Assembly: GCA_964537285.1 (NCBI GenBank) | Contig: CAZHZT010000047.1 | Coordinates: 1-38,321, forward strand | Direction: 5' to 3' | DNA from: CAZHZT01 sp964537285 | GTDB lineage: Bacteria > Bacteroidota > Bacteroidia > Chitinophagales > Saprospiraceae | Length of the DNA: 38,321 nucleotides | Part shown: piece after piece, positions 15,521 to 23,070 of the stretch | Position numbering within the stretch: position 1 is the first letter of the stretch | How the letters are laid out: each line of letters begins with the position of its first letter | The notes under the pieces: generated by a model | The model's database searches: none | Told to the model about the DNA's origin: nothing | Seen by the model: only the letters and a program-made list of their open reading frames with translations | Translations under genes and position numbers: made by a program

Positions 15521-16290
15521 TTATTTACAATAAGTTCCGCCAGATCATAAACCATGACCTGATCTTGTTTTTCATTGGCTTTCACCCCGTCAGTCATCAT
15601 GGTCATACAGAACGGACAATTTACGGCAATTACTTCTGCTTTTGTTTCCAGGGCTTCTTCAACTCTTTCCATATTGATTCGTTTATCGCCCGGCTCATCC
15701 TCTTTCCACATCTGAGCGCCTCCTGCTCCGCAACAAAGACCATTGGTCTTACACCGCTTCATTTCAACAAGCTCCGCATCTAAGGCCTCCAATACTGCAC
15801 GTGGAGCTTCGTAGACCCCGTTTATTCTGCCGAGATAGCAAGAATCGTGGTAAGTTATCTTTTTACCCTTGAATGACTTTCCGTCTTTTAATTTTAAACG
15901 TCCTTCATTTATCAATTGTTGTAGGAAGCTGGTATGATGCAGCACCTCATAATTTCCTCCCAGTGCAGGATATTCGTTTTTAATGGTATTAAAACAATGC
16001 GGACAAGCTGTTACAATGCGCTTCACATTGTACATATTGAGGGTTTCAATATTTTGTAATGCCATCATTTGAAATAAGAATTCATTGCCGGCTCTTCGGG
16101 CCGGATCACCGGTGCAGCTTTCCTCATTTCCAAGTATAGCAAACTCAACGCCCACTTCATTAAGAATTTTACTGAAGGCTACGGTTACCTTTTGGGCCCG
16201 GTCATCAAAACTGCCTGCACAACCGACCCAAAAAAGCACTTCCGGTTCCTTGCCTTCCCCAGCAAGCTGGGCCATTGTAGGTATTTTCAT
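15505..16290 (-). CDS. HdrB/LutA-like CCG-domain iron-sulfur protein
   Basis: A 261-residue protein with two cysteine-rich CCG domains. Visible cysteine motifs are VGCAGS near residue 24, ESCTGD, CPHCFNT, HDSCYLGR, LCCGAGGAQMW and NCPFCM. CCG domains in heterodisulfide reductase subunit B and relatives bind noncubane [4Fe-4S] clusters or act at the thiol-disulfide site. The HdrC-like membrane protein at 17569-18912 is the likely partner, with electrons passing from the quinone pool or from soluble donors. The in vivo electron acceptor is unknown. The C-terminal codons lie inside a repeat element. Confidence 0.82.
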   Translation of the reverse strand: MKIPTMAQLAGEGKEPEVLFWVGCAGSFDDRAQKVTVAFSKILNEVGVEFAILGNEESCTGDPARRAGNEFLFQMMALQNIETLNMYNVKRIVTACPHCFNTIKNEYPALGGNYEVLHHTSFLQQLINEGRLKLKDGKSFKGKKITYHDSCYLGRINGVYEAPRAVLEALDAELVEMKRCKTNGLCCGAGGAQMWKEDEPGDKRINMERVEEALETKAEVIAVNCPFCMTMMTDGVKANEKQDQVMVYDLAELIVNNRLIQ

Positions 16291-16318
16291 ATTAACTATT
16301 TTTTTTTAATTCGCACTA

Positions 16319-16493
16319 ACAGCAATGCTCGGTTTGAAAACCGCAAATCGAATTTATGCCGCTAAGCGGCCGTTTTTTCTTTAGATGCATCAGGACTGGC
16401 CAATTTTGCAGAGCAAAATTGGCCAGTCCTGATGCATCTGAAAAGAATTTTCTCACCGAAGGCGCGATCATTTTTCAAAGTGAGCATCGCTGG
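16319..16493. repeat. GCGCGTTCATTTTTCAA-family element with 27-bp perfect stem
   Basis: The core 16383-16409 is the exact reverse complement of 16413-16439 (27 bp, loop AGA). The outer flanks are also imperfectly inverted: AGCAATGCTCGGTTTGAAAA on the left and a TTTTTCAAAGTGAGCATCGCT-like stretch on the right. The right flank matches those after 9956 and around 11020. It lies in the 225-bp gap between the DUF1028 gene and the HdrB-like gene and may terminate the former. Confidence 0.72.
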
Positions 16494-16515
16494 ACAGCAA
16501 ACTGAACAATAATTA

Positions 16516-17541
16516 CTAATTTTTAACCAATTTTCCCGTTTTAATGAGGTTACCGCTCAGGTCTTTTATTGCAAACCAATAGAGTGCATGGTGAGGCAGA
16601 TCCTGATCTTGCACGATATGTTTATTGCCATTCAAGGACGCGGTGTGAATCAATTTTCCATTTAAATCGAAAATCTCAAGATTTAAATTGTTTTTTTCAG
16701 ACTGATTCCATTGAAAGATCACCTCACCGTCCGTAGGGTTTGGGTACACCTCCAAGCCAATAGCTGTTTGATCAACATTTTTTTGTGCGGTCACCAGCCA
16801 CTCATCGAATAAAGTTTGAACCGAATCTATTGGTTCTACCGCCAATGGAGTAGATTTCACGTTGATGTCCAAAAAGAAATTGTCAGGAGCATCACCTGGC
16901 AAGGCAACGCGGACAAATGCAGATAAGGAAGAAACGCCTTCATCCAGACAACGGGTATCAGCCCCGGGAACATTAGCTCCCTGAAGGGCTGCCATTAGTT
17001 TTTCTGCCAGTGTTCCTTGTGTATTCAGGAAACCTGCTTCCATATCATCCAGGATGGACTGCCCCAGAAGGATATTTCCCTGGATAGCGTAGTTTGGCCC
17101 CACAATATGATTGGCGTAAGCATCGCAATTCACACCGGTATAAGCAACTGACCTGGCTTGTCCCATGGAGTCAAGATCGACGATACCATACTGACGATAA
17201 GTGTTGTCAAAGAACCCGCATTGATCATTGGCCAGCACATAATCTAAGGCTTCCTGAGGCGAATTGCCTAAATTTAATTGAGCAATGCCGTTATTTAAGT
17301 TTATGTTTGGAATACACGCATAAGCTTGCGAGTTCATACCTCCTCTCCCCGGGATGAGATCATTAATGATGATCACTCCTCCGCACCCCCCGCAATCATC
17401 ATCATCGATGCAAGAAGCTCCTGCTGCTCCGACAGCACCGGTTTCAGGATCTACAGCTACGATTGAAAAGGTATCCTGGCCTGTTAAGTAAGGTAACAAG
17501 AGAAGGACGAATATTGATGAAAGTAAATTTCTTAAAAGCAT
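16516..17541 (-). CDS. Secreted DUF1028 protein with T9SS sorting domain
   Basis: A 341-residue exported protein. The signal peptide (residues 1-21, ending near LTGQ) is followed by a DUF1028 domain (TFSIVAVDPETGAVGAAGAS, GRGGMNSQAYA, NYAIQGNILLGQSILDDM). It ends with a type A T9SS sorting domain (VYPNPTDGEVIFQW to GKLVKN, about residues 265-341). DUF1028 has an Ntn-hydrolase-like fold; its activity is not established to my knowledge. A DDDDCGGCGG insertion near residue 46-55 looks unusual. The gene separates the two Hdr-like genes, which is odd for an operon. Confidence 0.82.
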   Translation of the reverse strand: MLLRNLLSSIFVLLLLPYLTGQDTFSIVAVDPETGAVGAAGASCIDDDDCGGCGGVIIINDLIPGRGGMNSQAYACIPNINLNNGIAQLNLGNSPQEALDYVLANDQCGFFDNTYRQYGIVDLDSMGQARSVAYTGVNCDAYANHIVGPNYAIQGNILLGQSILDDMEAGFLNTQGTLAEKLMAALQGANVPGADTRCLDEGVSSLSAFVRVALPGDAPDNFFLDINVKSTPLAVEPIDSVQTLFDEWLVTAQKNVDQTAIGLEVYPNPTDGEVIFQWNQSEKNNLNLEIFDLNGKLIHTASLNGNKHIVQDQDLPHHALYWFAIKDLSGNLIKTGKLVKN

Positions 17542-17568
17542 AACTCAATTTTTTTAATTGGAAAAAAA

Positions 17569-18912
17569 CTATTCACTGGCATTCATTGCATCGATTGCCC
17601 ATTTATCGCGATCGTAAGGAATTTGCCAGGCCGCGTTGCTATTTTCTATAGCATTGAACAGAGGCATCCAATCTTGTGGGCCGGCAGATTCTGTCAATAT
17701 TTCATAACGACGTAATTGCAGGATAGGATCTAATGGATTGATGAGCACCGGGCAAGCTTCTACACAAGCATTACAAGTAGTACAGGCATGAATTTCCTCT
17801 CTGCTGATATAATCGAAGAGCGACTTTCCATCCTGGTAATTGTCTTTTGTCAAAGGTTTTTCAGCATCCGCCTTGAATTCATCTTTGCCTGATTCTATAT
17901 TTTTGCCAATTTCATCTGCGCGATCGCGAATATCCATCAGTATTTTTCGGGGAGAGAGTTTTTTGCCCGTTAAGTTGGCCGGGCAAACGGAAGTGCATCG
18001 CCCACATTCCGTGCATGAATAGGCGTCCATGATGTTTTTCCAGCTTAGTCCTAGCACATCATTTGCTCCAAATTCAGGCAGTTCTTCATCCATTCCTCCC
18101 CCACTTCCGTCATCTTCAACAAGCCCCATCATCATTTTTACTTCGTTCATAATTTCAGGCATGTTTTGCATTTCTCCTCTGGAGTTTAACTTAGCATAGT
18201 AAGTATTCGGAAAGGCAAATAAAATGTGTAAATGCTTGGAATAAGGTAAGTAATTGAGGAATACAAGTACTACCACTATATGTCCCCACCAACCGATACG
18301 TTCCATCAAATGCAGTGTTCCTTCCTCTGTTCCAGCCCATAGAGGTGAAATGAATTGAGTTATGGCGAAACCATATTCGTTATCATGTAAGGCCATATCG
18401 GCGCTATTCATAAGGCCGATGAAAAATATGAGCGCAATTTCCAGATAAAGAATGATGTTGGCGTCTTGAAACGGCCATCCTTTCATTTCTGGTTTGCGGA
18501 AGCGAGGGATATACAGAAGGTTACGGCGAACAAGGAAAATAATAGTTGCTATCAAGGCCAATAAAGAGAGTACTTCTATTGTACTAATGACAAAAGTGTA
18601 AAACCCGCCTAAAGAAGGCCAGAAGAAGCGGTGAATGCCTGTTACTCCATCAATAAGGATTTCGATCAGTTCGATTTGAGTAATGACAAAAGCTGCGTAT
18701 ATAAAGAAGTGAAAAACTGCAGGCAACCAATTTTTGAACATTTTTGATTGACCGAAGGCAACCAAAAAAACATTTCGCCATCTTTGCGCGGAATTTCCTG
18801 AGATTTCTTCAGGTTTGCCCAGTAAAATATTTTTTCTGATCTTGAGAAACTGCCTGGCAGCAATAGCAACAGCTCCTCCGAAAATCAATATGAAAAGAAT
18901 TTGTTGTATCAT
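17569..18912 (-). CDS. HdrC/DsrM-like membrane iron-sulfur protein
   Basis: A 447-residue protein with an N-terminal membrane domain of about five to six helices (residues about 1-235) similar to nitrate-reductase-gamma/HdrE-type cytochrome subunits. A soluble part follows with two [4Fe-4S] ferredoxin motifs, CTECGRCTSVCPA (about 296) and CTTCNACVEACPV (about 377). It is likely to exchange electrons between the quinone pool and the HdrB-like CCG protein encoded nearby. It starts the minus-strand run HdrC-like, DUF1028, HdrB-like; 26 nt separate it from the DUF1028 gene. Confidence 0.82.
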   Translation of the reverse strand: MIQQILFILIFGGAVAIAARQFLKIRKNILLGKPEEISGNSAQRWRNVFLVAFGQSKMFKNWLPAVFHFFIYAAFVITQIELIEILIDGVTGIHRFFWPSLGGFYTFVISTIEVLSLLALIATIIFLVRRNLLYIPRFRKPEMKGWPFQDANIILYLEIALIFFIGLMNSADMALHDNEYGFAITQFISPLWAGTEEGTLHLMERIGWWGHIVVVLVFLNYLPYSKHLHILFAFPNTYYAKLNSRGEMQNMPEIMNEVKMMMGLVEDDGSGGGMDEELPEFGANDVLGLSWKNIMDAYSCTECGRCTSVCPANLTGKKLSPRKILMDIRDRADEIGKNIESGKDEFKADAEKPLTKDNYQDGKSLFDYISREEIHACTTCNACVEACPVLINPLDPILQLRRYEILTESAGPQDWMPLFNAIENSNAAWQIPYDRDKWAIDAMNASE

Positions 18913-18991
18913 TTATAGTATAAATCTATTGTTTTTAAAAAAGTCGAGCTATTTTAGTAAAAACTTTTGATTATTCCGAATTTTAATACAT

Positions 18992-19489
18992 ATGAAACTA
19001 CTAGGAAAAGACCAAATTCTGCAAAAAACCAAGCGTCTAAGCATCGAAATACTGGAAAATAATTTTGATGAAAAAGAAATTATTCTTGCAGGGATCAACA
19101 ATAGCGGGTGGAGCTTTGCTCAGAGTATTCATCAAAACCTGGTAAAACTTTCCGATATTGACATTAAGCTTACCCGGATTCGCCTGAACCCAGCCAATCC
19201 GCTAGCTTCTGAAATCACTATTGACATGCCTTTAGAGGAAATTGAAGGTAAGGTAACCATTATTATTGATGATGTCGCCAATACCGGAAGGACCATATTC
19301 TACGCGTCTAAACCATTGCTCAATATTATTCCTAAAAAAATAGAAGTTGCGGTGCTCGTGGATAGAAAACACAAATCTTTTCCTATTAAAGTGGATTACG
19401 TCGGCCTCTCTCTTGCAACTACTTTACAGGAAAACATAGTGGTAAAAATCCTGGATGAAGAAAACCAGGAGGTGTTCTTAGAATATTAG
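18992..19489 (+). CDS. PyrR-like phosphoribosyltransferase
   Basis: A 165-residue type I phosphoribosyltransferase. The PRPP-binding loop is VTIIIDDVANTGRT (about residues 92-105), and the closing block VDRKHKSFPIKVDYVGLSLATT resembles PyrR, the bifunctional pyrimidine regulator and uracil phosphoribosyltransferase. Uracil or another base as substrate, and any RNA-binding attenuator role, are inference. pyrF is in this window but 13 kb away. Convergent with the patatin gene. Confidence 0.82.
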   Translation: MKLLGKDQILQKTKRLSIEILENNFDEKEIILAGINNSGWSFAQSIHQNLVKLSDIDIKLTRIRLNPANPLASEITIDMPLEEIEGKVTIIIDDVANTGRTIFYASKPLLNIIPKKIEVAVLVDRKHKSFPIKVDYVGLSLATTLQENIVVKILDEENQEVFLEY

Positions 19490-19528
19490 GCTGTATCAAA
19501 AGAGCATGCTCCTTCCAAGCTGTAGGAA
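19490..19528. terminator. Imperfect hairpin between convergent genes
   Basis: GCATGCTCCT (from about 19503) pairs imperfectly with AGGAGGCAT (to about 19544), the latter being coding sequence for the patatin C terminus. It probably works as a shared terminator for the phosphoribosyltransferase and patatin genes. Confidence 0.4.
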
Positions 19529-20305
19529 TTACTTAGGAGGCATCCCCTTAATATTCGAAATTACTTTAACAGCTTCCTGATAACCTTCATCGAAGAGATC
19601 TTTTGCTTTGCCGAGATTAAACAAGTTGAATTTAGTGATATTCTGGGGTTCAATGATTAGATCGCAATGCCTTTGATTGGAAATAATATTGCTTCGGATA
19701 ACCAATTCGAAACAGCGGGCGCCAATGCTGATCATCCCGGTAATTTGTTTTTTGGTCATTTCTTTAACTGGCAGAACGTTTACTCCAATAATATATTCGC
19801 AATGTTTAATAAGAGGCTCTACAGGGAGGTTGTTAAATAAACCTCCATCCACATAAGTTACATCATTCAGGATAACCGGCTTAAATATCATGGGGATGGA
19901 TGCAGAAGCAATCACATAATCAATAACTGGCCCGGAATGAATAATTTCTCCCTTACCGGCATTTAAATTCGCTACAGCTACAAACATTTTTTTGTTGAGC
20001 TCTTCGAAGGTTCTTTGAGGGATAAGTTCTTCCAACTTGGTTTTCAGATAAGCCAAATCGGCCAGTCCTTTATTGGGAAACCCAAGCCGCAGGGTTTTCA
20101 GCAAGCTCATTTCTTCTACAAAACTCAGAATTTCTCCGGGGCTTTTACCTGCAGAATACAACAACGATACGATTGCTCCTGCACTTGTACCGGAAAGACA
20201 ATCAATTTCATAACCATGATCCTCGAGTGCCTGTAGTACGCCCAGATGGGCAATCCCTCTGGCTCCACCACCGGATAGAGCGATTCCAAGTTTGTGCTTT
20301 TTCAT
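19529..20305 (-). CDS. Patatin-like phospholipase
   Basis: A 258-residue serine hydrolase of the patatin/RssA type. The oxyanion-hole motif is GGGARG (12-17), the nucleophile is in GTSAG (Ser 41) and the catalytic Asp is in DGG (Asp 153), so the Ser-Asp dyad is complete. The start is placed at the ATG at 20305; an upstream TTG at 20314 is in frame but adds only three residues. There is no signal peptide, so it probably acts on membrane phospholipids or lysophospholipids from the cytoplasm. Its leader overlaps a long hairpin (20308-20403). Confidence 0.88.
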   Translation of the reverse strand: MKKHKLGIALSGGGARGIAHLGVLQALEDHGYEIDCLSGTSAGAIVSLLYSAGKSPGEILSFVEEMSLLKTLRLGFPNKGLADLAYLKTKLEELIPQRTFEELNKKMFVAVANLNAGKGEIIHSGPVIDYVIASASIPMIFKPVILNDVTYVDGGLFNNLPVEPLIKHCEYIIGVNVLPVKEMTKKQITGMISIGARCFELVIRSNIISNQRHCDLIIEPQNITKFNLFNLGKAKDLFDEGYQEAVKVISNIKGMPPK

Positions 20306-20307
20306 GT

Positions 20308-20403
20308 GAAACAATAGTTTTTAAGAAAGAGTTATATACAAAATGCTCCCTGTCAAAGCAAGGAGCATTTTGTATATAACTCTTTCTTAAAAATTATTGT
20401 TTC
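20308..20403. terminator. Near-perfect 42-bp stem-loop upstream of the patatin gene
   Basis: 20308-20349 pairs with 20362-20403 with a single mismatch. It sits between the cupredoxin gene end (20454) and the patatin start (20305), both on the minus strand. It can terminate the first gene and, if transcribed through, would fold up to 3 bases from the patatin start codon. No U-run is visible. Confidence 0.65.
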
Positions 20404-20425
20404 AATTCAAGTTATCTTAATTTTA

Positions 20426-20452
20426 GTTCTTTGACATAAATTGTGAAAGAAC
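20426..20452. repeat. GTTCTTTGACA motif with small inverted repeat
   Basis: GTTCTTT (20426-20432) is inverted at 20446-20452 (AAAGAAC), directly after the cupredoxin gene. The same GTTCTTTGACA word occurs at 11246, 14662 and 26475. Confidence 0.45.
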
Positions 20453-20453
20453 G

Positions 20454-22463
20454 TTAATTTTTAAATACCAGCTTGGTCTGTACTTCAGAACCCACCATAA
20501 AAGTAACTGAATAAAGACCAGACTCCAAATTGCTCCAATCCAACTGTAAAGATTGGGAAGGCTGCTTAACAGTAGCTACCTCCTGCCCTAAGATATTACG
20601 CACCACAATACGATCAATAGTAACATTAGATTGAATGTTTAGCTGATCAGACACAGGATTTGGCCATAATTTAATCTCTTCTTCAAGATTGACACCTGTC
20701 ACTGAAACTGCATTGAGAATGTCTGGCATATAACGAGGAAGAATTTGATAACCTCCATCAGCAGGATCATCCTGATCAAACTGGCCACCAATACCGATCA
20801 CATCAAAGAATTCGAAAGGAATGCCTTTGCCAAACAAATCAGCTTGCTGGGCGTCGAAGCGCATAGTGAAGGTCATAGATCCGTTATCTACGGTATAATT
20901 TACTCCAGATGCATTAGCAGTACTATCCACTAATTGCAAACCATTGATGCGGATAAGCTTGGACTCTGTTGACTCATCAAGTGCAGTAACTACCTGAGGA
21001 GCATGCAATGCAACCCCCTGCATTTCAACGCTAAGGGTATCGATATTGATTTGATTAAGTCCGTTGAATTGTTCTACGGTTCCTCTCACTCTAATTAAAT
21101 CACCCTCTGTAACGGTATAACCAAAGTTTACATCCAAAGAAAATACAGATAAACCATCTTCCGGATCATTTTCATCTATGATAGTGAACAAAAGATCGTT
21201 TTCTCTCAGGTTTACGCCATAAACCACTCCTTCCAGGAAGCAATAAACACCTGTTGAATCAGGAATGAAATCATTGTTTGAATCTGCTGTAACTTCTCCA
21301 ATAGTATAAAATGGAGTTGCCGGAGCCGGGCAATTTACAGTAATAAATACGGTTGCTGTATCACAAGAAATATCATCACAAACTTGGTAAGTAAATTGAT
21401 CTTCTCCACAAAAATCCTGATTAGGTATATAGCTAAAATCCGATGCTCCTGCCGGATTAACCATACCATTTGATGGCATGTCTACGATTTCAATAAGCGT
21501 GATTGGATTGGGAAGAATATCATTGGTAAGTACATTGATTGGCGTAATGGTATTGATCTCTGTGGTTACATTGTCATCGATGGCCTGAAGTAAGATTTTA
21601 AAAGAGCAAAGAGGGAATGGAGTCGCAGCTGTGGAGTTGCTGGTTTCACCAGTTAATGCATCAAGGCCGCTGAAAATCCAATTATCCAAAACAAAAGTGT
21701 TTCCATCCGGGCCAGTACCATTTTTGCGATACACCCAGCCATTCGTGTATTCCCAAGGTTGGCCACTTCCGTCCACATCAATTTCTCCAAATACATCAAT
21801 CACTACACTATCCTTGAAAAGCTCCAGAGCATCATTACCATTGATTGCAGTAGCAAAATCATCGGTAAAATCCGGAGGAAAACCAAAGAAGTCTGAAAAC
21901 CCAATAACGTCGGTGGCTAAGTAGATACAAGAACCAGAATCCACGGCTACAGCAGGAAAAGTAAATTCAACACCATCCGAACCTTGTCCATTATTTGCAG
22001 AGCCGAAGCCGTAAGCACTTAAATCATCAATATCTCTAAGAGCGTAAAGCTCTACTGCCTTCGGCAAACCCATCTGCAGTGGCCCATCCACAGCCCCGGA
22101 AATGATTAAATCAGGAGTACTGGGAGGTGCAGGCAGAACAGTAACGGTTCCAAACATTCCAAAGCCTGTGTGCGGGTCACATTGATAGTCATAAACACCA
22201 GGTTGAGTAAAAGTAAAGTCATATGTCCAGGGAGCTTCTTCAGGAGCACCGCTAAAGAATCCTTCCGGATTGTTAGGATAAGTTGCCAGAGATCCATTCA
22301 CATTGTGTTCTCCACCGGTATTATTCCATTGGACAGTTTGCCCGGCTGTGATGGTAATATTTTCCGGGCTGAAGGAAAAGCCCACTAAATTCACTATGGC
22401 ATTCTGAGCGAAAGAAGCGCAGGATAAGAATAAAAAGAAAGATACGTAAATTAAACGGTTCAT
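20454..22463 (-). CDS. Large secreted multidomain cupredoxin protein (T9SS)
   Basis: A 669-residue exported protein. After the signal peptide (residues 1-20) comes a plastocyanin-like domain (about 21-111) with all expected copper ligands: His 53 in GGEHNVN and Cys 95, His 98 and Met 103 in YQCDPHTGFGM. A lamin-tail-like region follows (about 115-285), then a cadherin/Ig-like module (DNVTTEINTITPINVLTNDIL to TATVFITV), an OB-fold-like module (about 385-480) and a T9SS type A sorting domain (LWPNPVSDQLNIQS to LVFKN). It is probably a cell-surface or released copper protein; an electron partner is not evident. Confidence 0.82.
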   Translation of the reverse strand: MNRLIYVSFFLFLSCASFAQNAIVNLVGFSFSPENITITAGQTVQWNNTGGEHNVNGSLATYPNNPEGFFSGAPEEAPWTYDFTFTQPGVYDYQCDPHTGFGMFGTVTVLPAPPSTPDLIISGAVDGPLQMGLPKAVELYALRDIDDLSAYGFGSANNGQGSDGVEFTFPAVAVDSGSCIYLATDVIGFSDFFGFPPDFTDDFATAINGNDALELFKDSVVIDVFGEIDVDGSGQPWEYTNGWVYRKNGTGPDGNTFVLDNWIFSGLDALTGETSNSTAATPFPLCSFKILLQAIDDNVTTEINTITPINVLTNDILPNPITLIEIVDMPSNGMVNPAGASDFSYIPNQDFCGEDQFTYQVCDDISCDTATVFITVNCPAPATPFYTIGEVTADSNNDFIPDSTGVYCFLEGVVYGVNLRENDLLFTIIDENDPEDGLSVFSLDVNFGYTVTEGDLIRVRGTVEQFNGLNQINIDTLSVEMQGVALHAPQVVTALDESTESKLIRINGLQLVDSTANASGVNYTVDNGSMTFTMRFDAQQADLFGKGIPFEFFDVIGIGGQFDQDDPADGGYQILPRYMPDILNAVSVTGVNLEEEIKLWPNPVSDQLNIQSNVTIDRIVVRNILGQEVATVKQPSQSLQLDWSNLESGLYSVTFMVGSEVQTKLVFKN

Positions 22464-22498
22464 AGTTATATTTTAGGTTATAGAAAACAAGAATGCGA

Positions 22499-22506
22499 CA
22501 AAAATA
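22499..22506 (-). promoter_or_regulatory. Candidate -7 box TATTTTTG for the cupredoxin gene
   Basis: An exact TAnnTTTG match on the minus strand, about 35 nt upstream of the start codon at 22463. No clear -33 TTG. Confidence 0.45.
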
Positions 22507-22579
22507 GAGTTTATTGATTAACCTATTATTAAGAGTATCCCCTTTGACAGAAAATGACGAATAAAGTAATAATAAAAAG

Positions 22580-22644
22580 CGGGGAACGGGGAACGGGGAA
22601 CGGGAAACGGGGAACGAGGGGCGGGGGACGGGAAACGGGGGAAC
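22580..22644 (+). repeat. G-rich heptamer array (CGGGGAA), locus 2
   Basis: About nine 7-bp units, starting with three perfect copies of CGGGGAA and followed by variants such as CGGGAAA and CGGGGGA. The G-runs spaced by three or four bases give at least four consecutive GGG/GGGG tracts on the plus strand, which meets the usual G-quadruplex pattern. The unit matches the CGGNNAA arrays at 14802 and 33558. Confidence 0.85.
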
Positions 22645-23034
22645 CAAGTAAGGGACTGGGCAGTAATAAGTTGATTTTATGATCAAGGCCATTTTATTGC
22701 CTTTTCTTAAATAATAGTTTGTCAATCTCGCGCCATTAGCATCTACCAAACAAGTATATTTGATTTTCCCGGTATTTTAGAGGATGAAGACAAACACGAG
22801 GTATTATAAGTCCGATCTGGGACAAAATGTCTAATCTAAGCATTTGTTGATTTTTTTTTTGACAAAAACGAAACAAAAAATTTCTCGAAAATAAAATTGG
22901 AGATAGCTATTAAATTCAAAAGGATATTTCATAATAAAAGAAATAAAGATTAAATTTAAAATAACCTTTCCCGCATGTAAAAAAGCGCTTTGTAAAATTA
23001 ATTTCTTCTTAACGCTAACTTAATATTTGAATCC

Positions 23035-23042
23035 TACGTTTG
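23035..23042 (+). promoter_or_regulatory. Candidate -7 box TACGTTTG for the Oar-like receptor
   Basis: An exact match to TAnnTTTG, 28 nt upstream of the ATG at 23071. The region between has no Shine-Dalgarno sequence, as usual in Bacteroidota. The -33 element is weak. Confidence 0.55.
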
Positions 23043-23070
23043 TCGAGATTTGTTAACCAAACGTATCATT

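Larger units (their letters stand above)
22464..23070. other. Divergent gap between cupredoxin and Oar-like genes
   Basis: 607 bases without a supported gene. It contains candidate -7 boxes for both flanking genes (22499-22506 minus, 23035-23042 plus) and a G-rich heptamer array (22580-22644). The stretch 22650-23030 is AT-rich and otherwise featureless to me. A minus-strand reading frame of 142 codons (22321-22749) translates the heptamers as proline-rich repeats and is not credible as a gene. Confidence 0.7.

Noticed and set aside
22321..22749. Minus-strand 142-codon reading frame with proline-rich repeats
   Set aside because: It overlaps the start of the cupredoxin gene, and its repeats are just the translation of the CGGGGAA heptamer array; there are no protein features.
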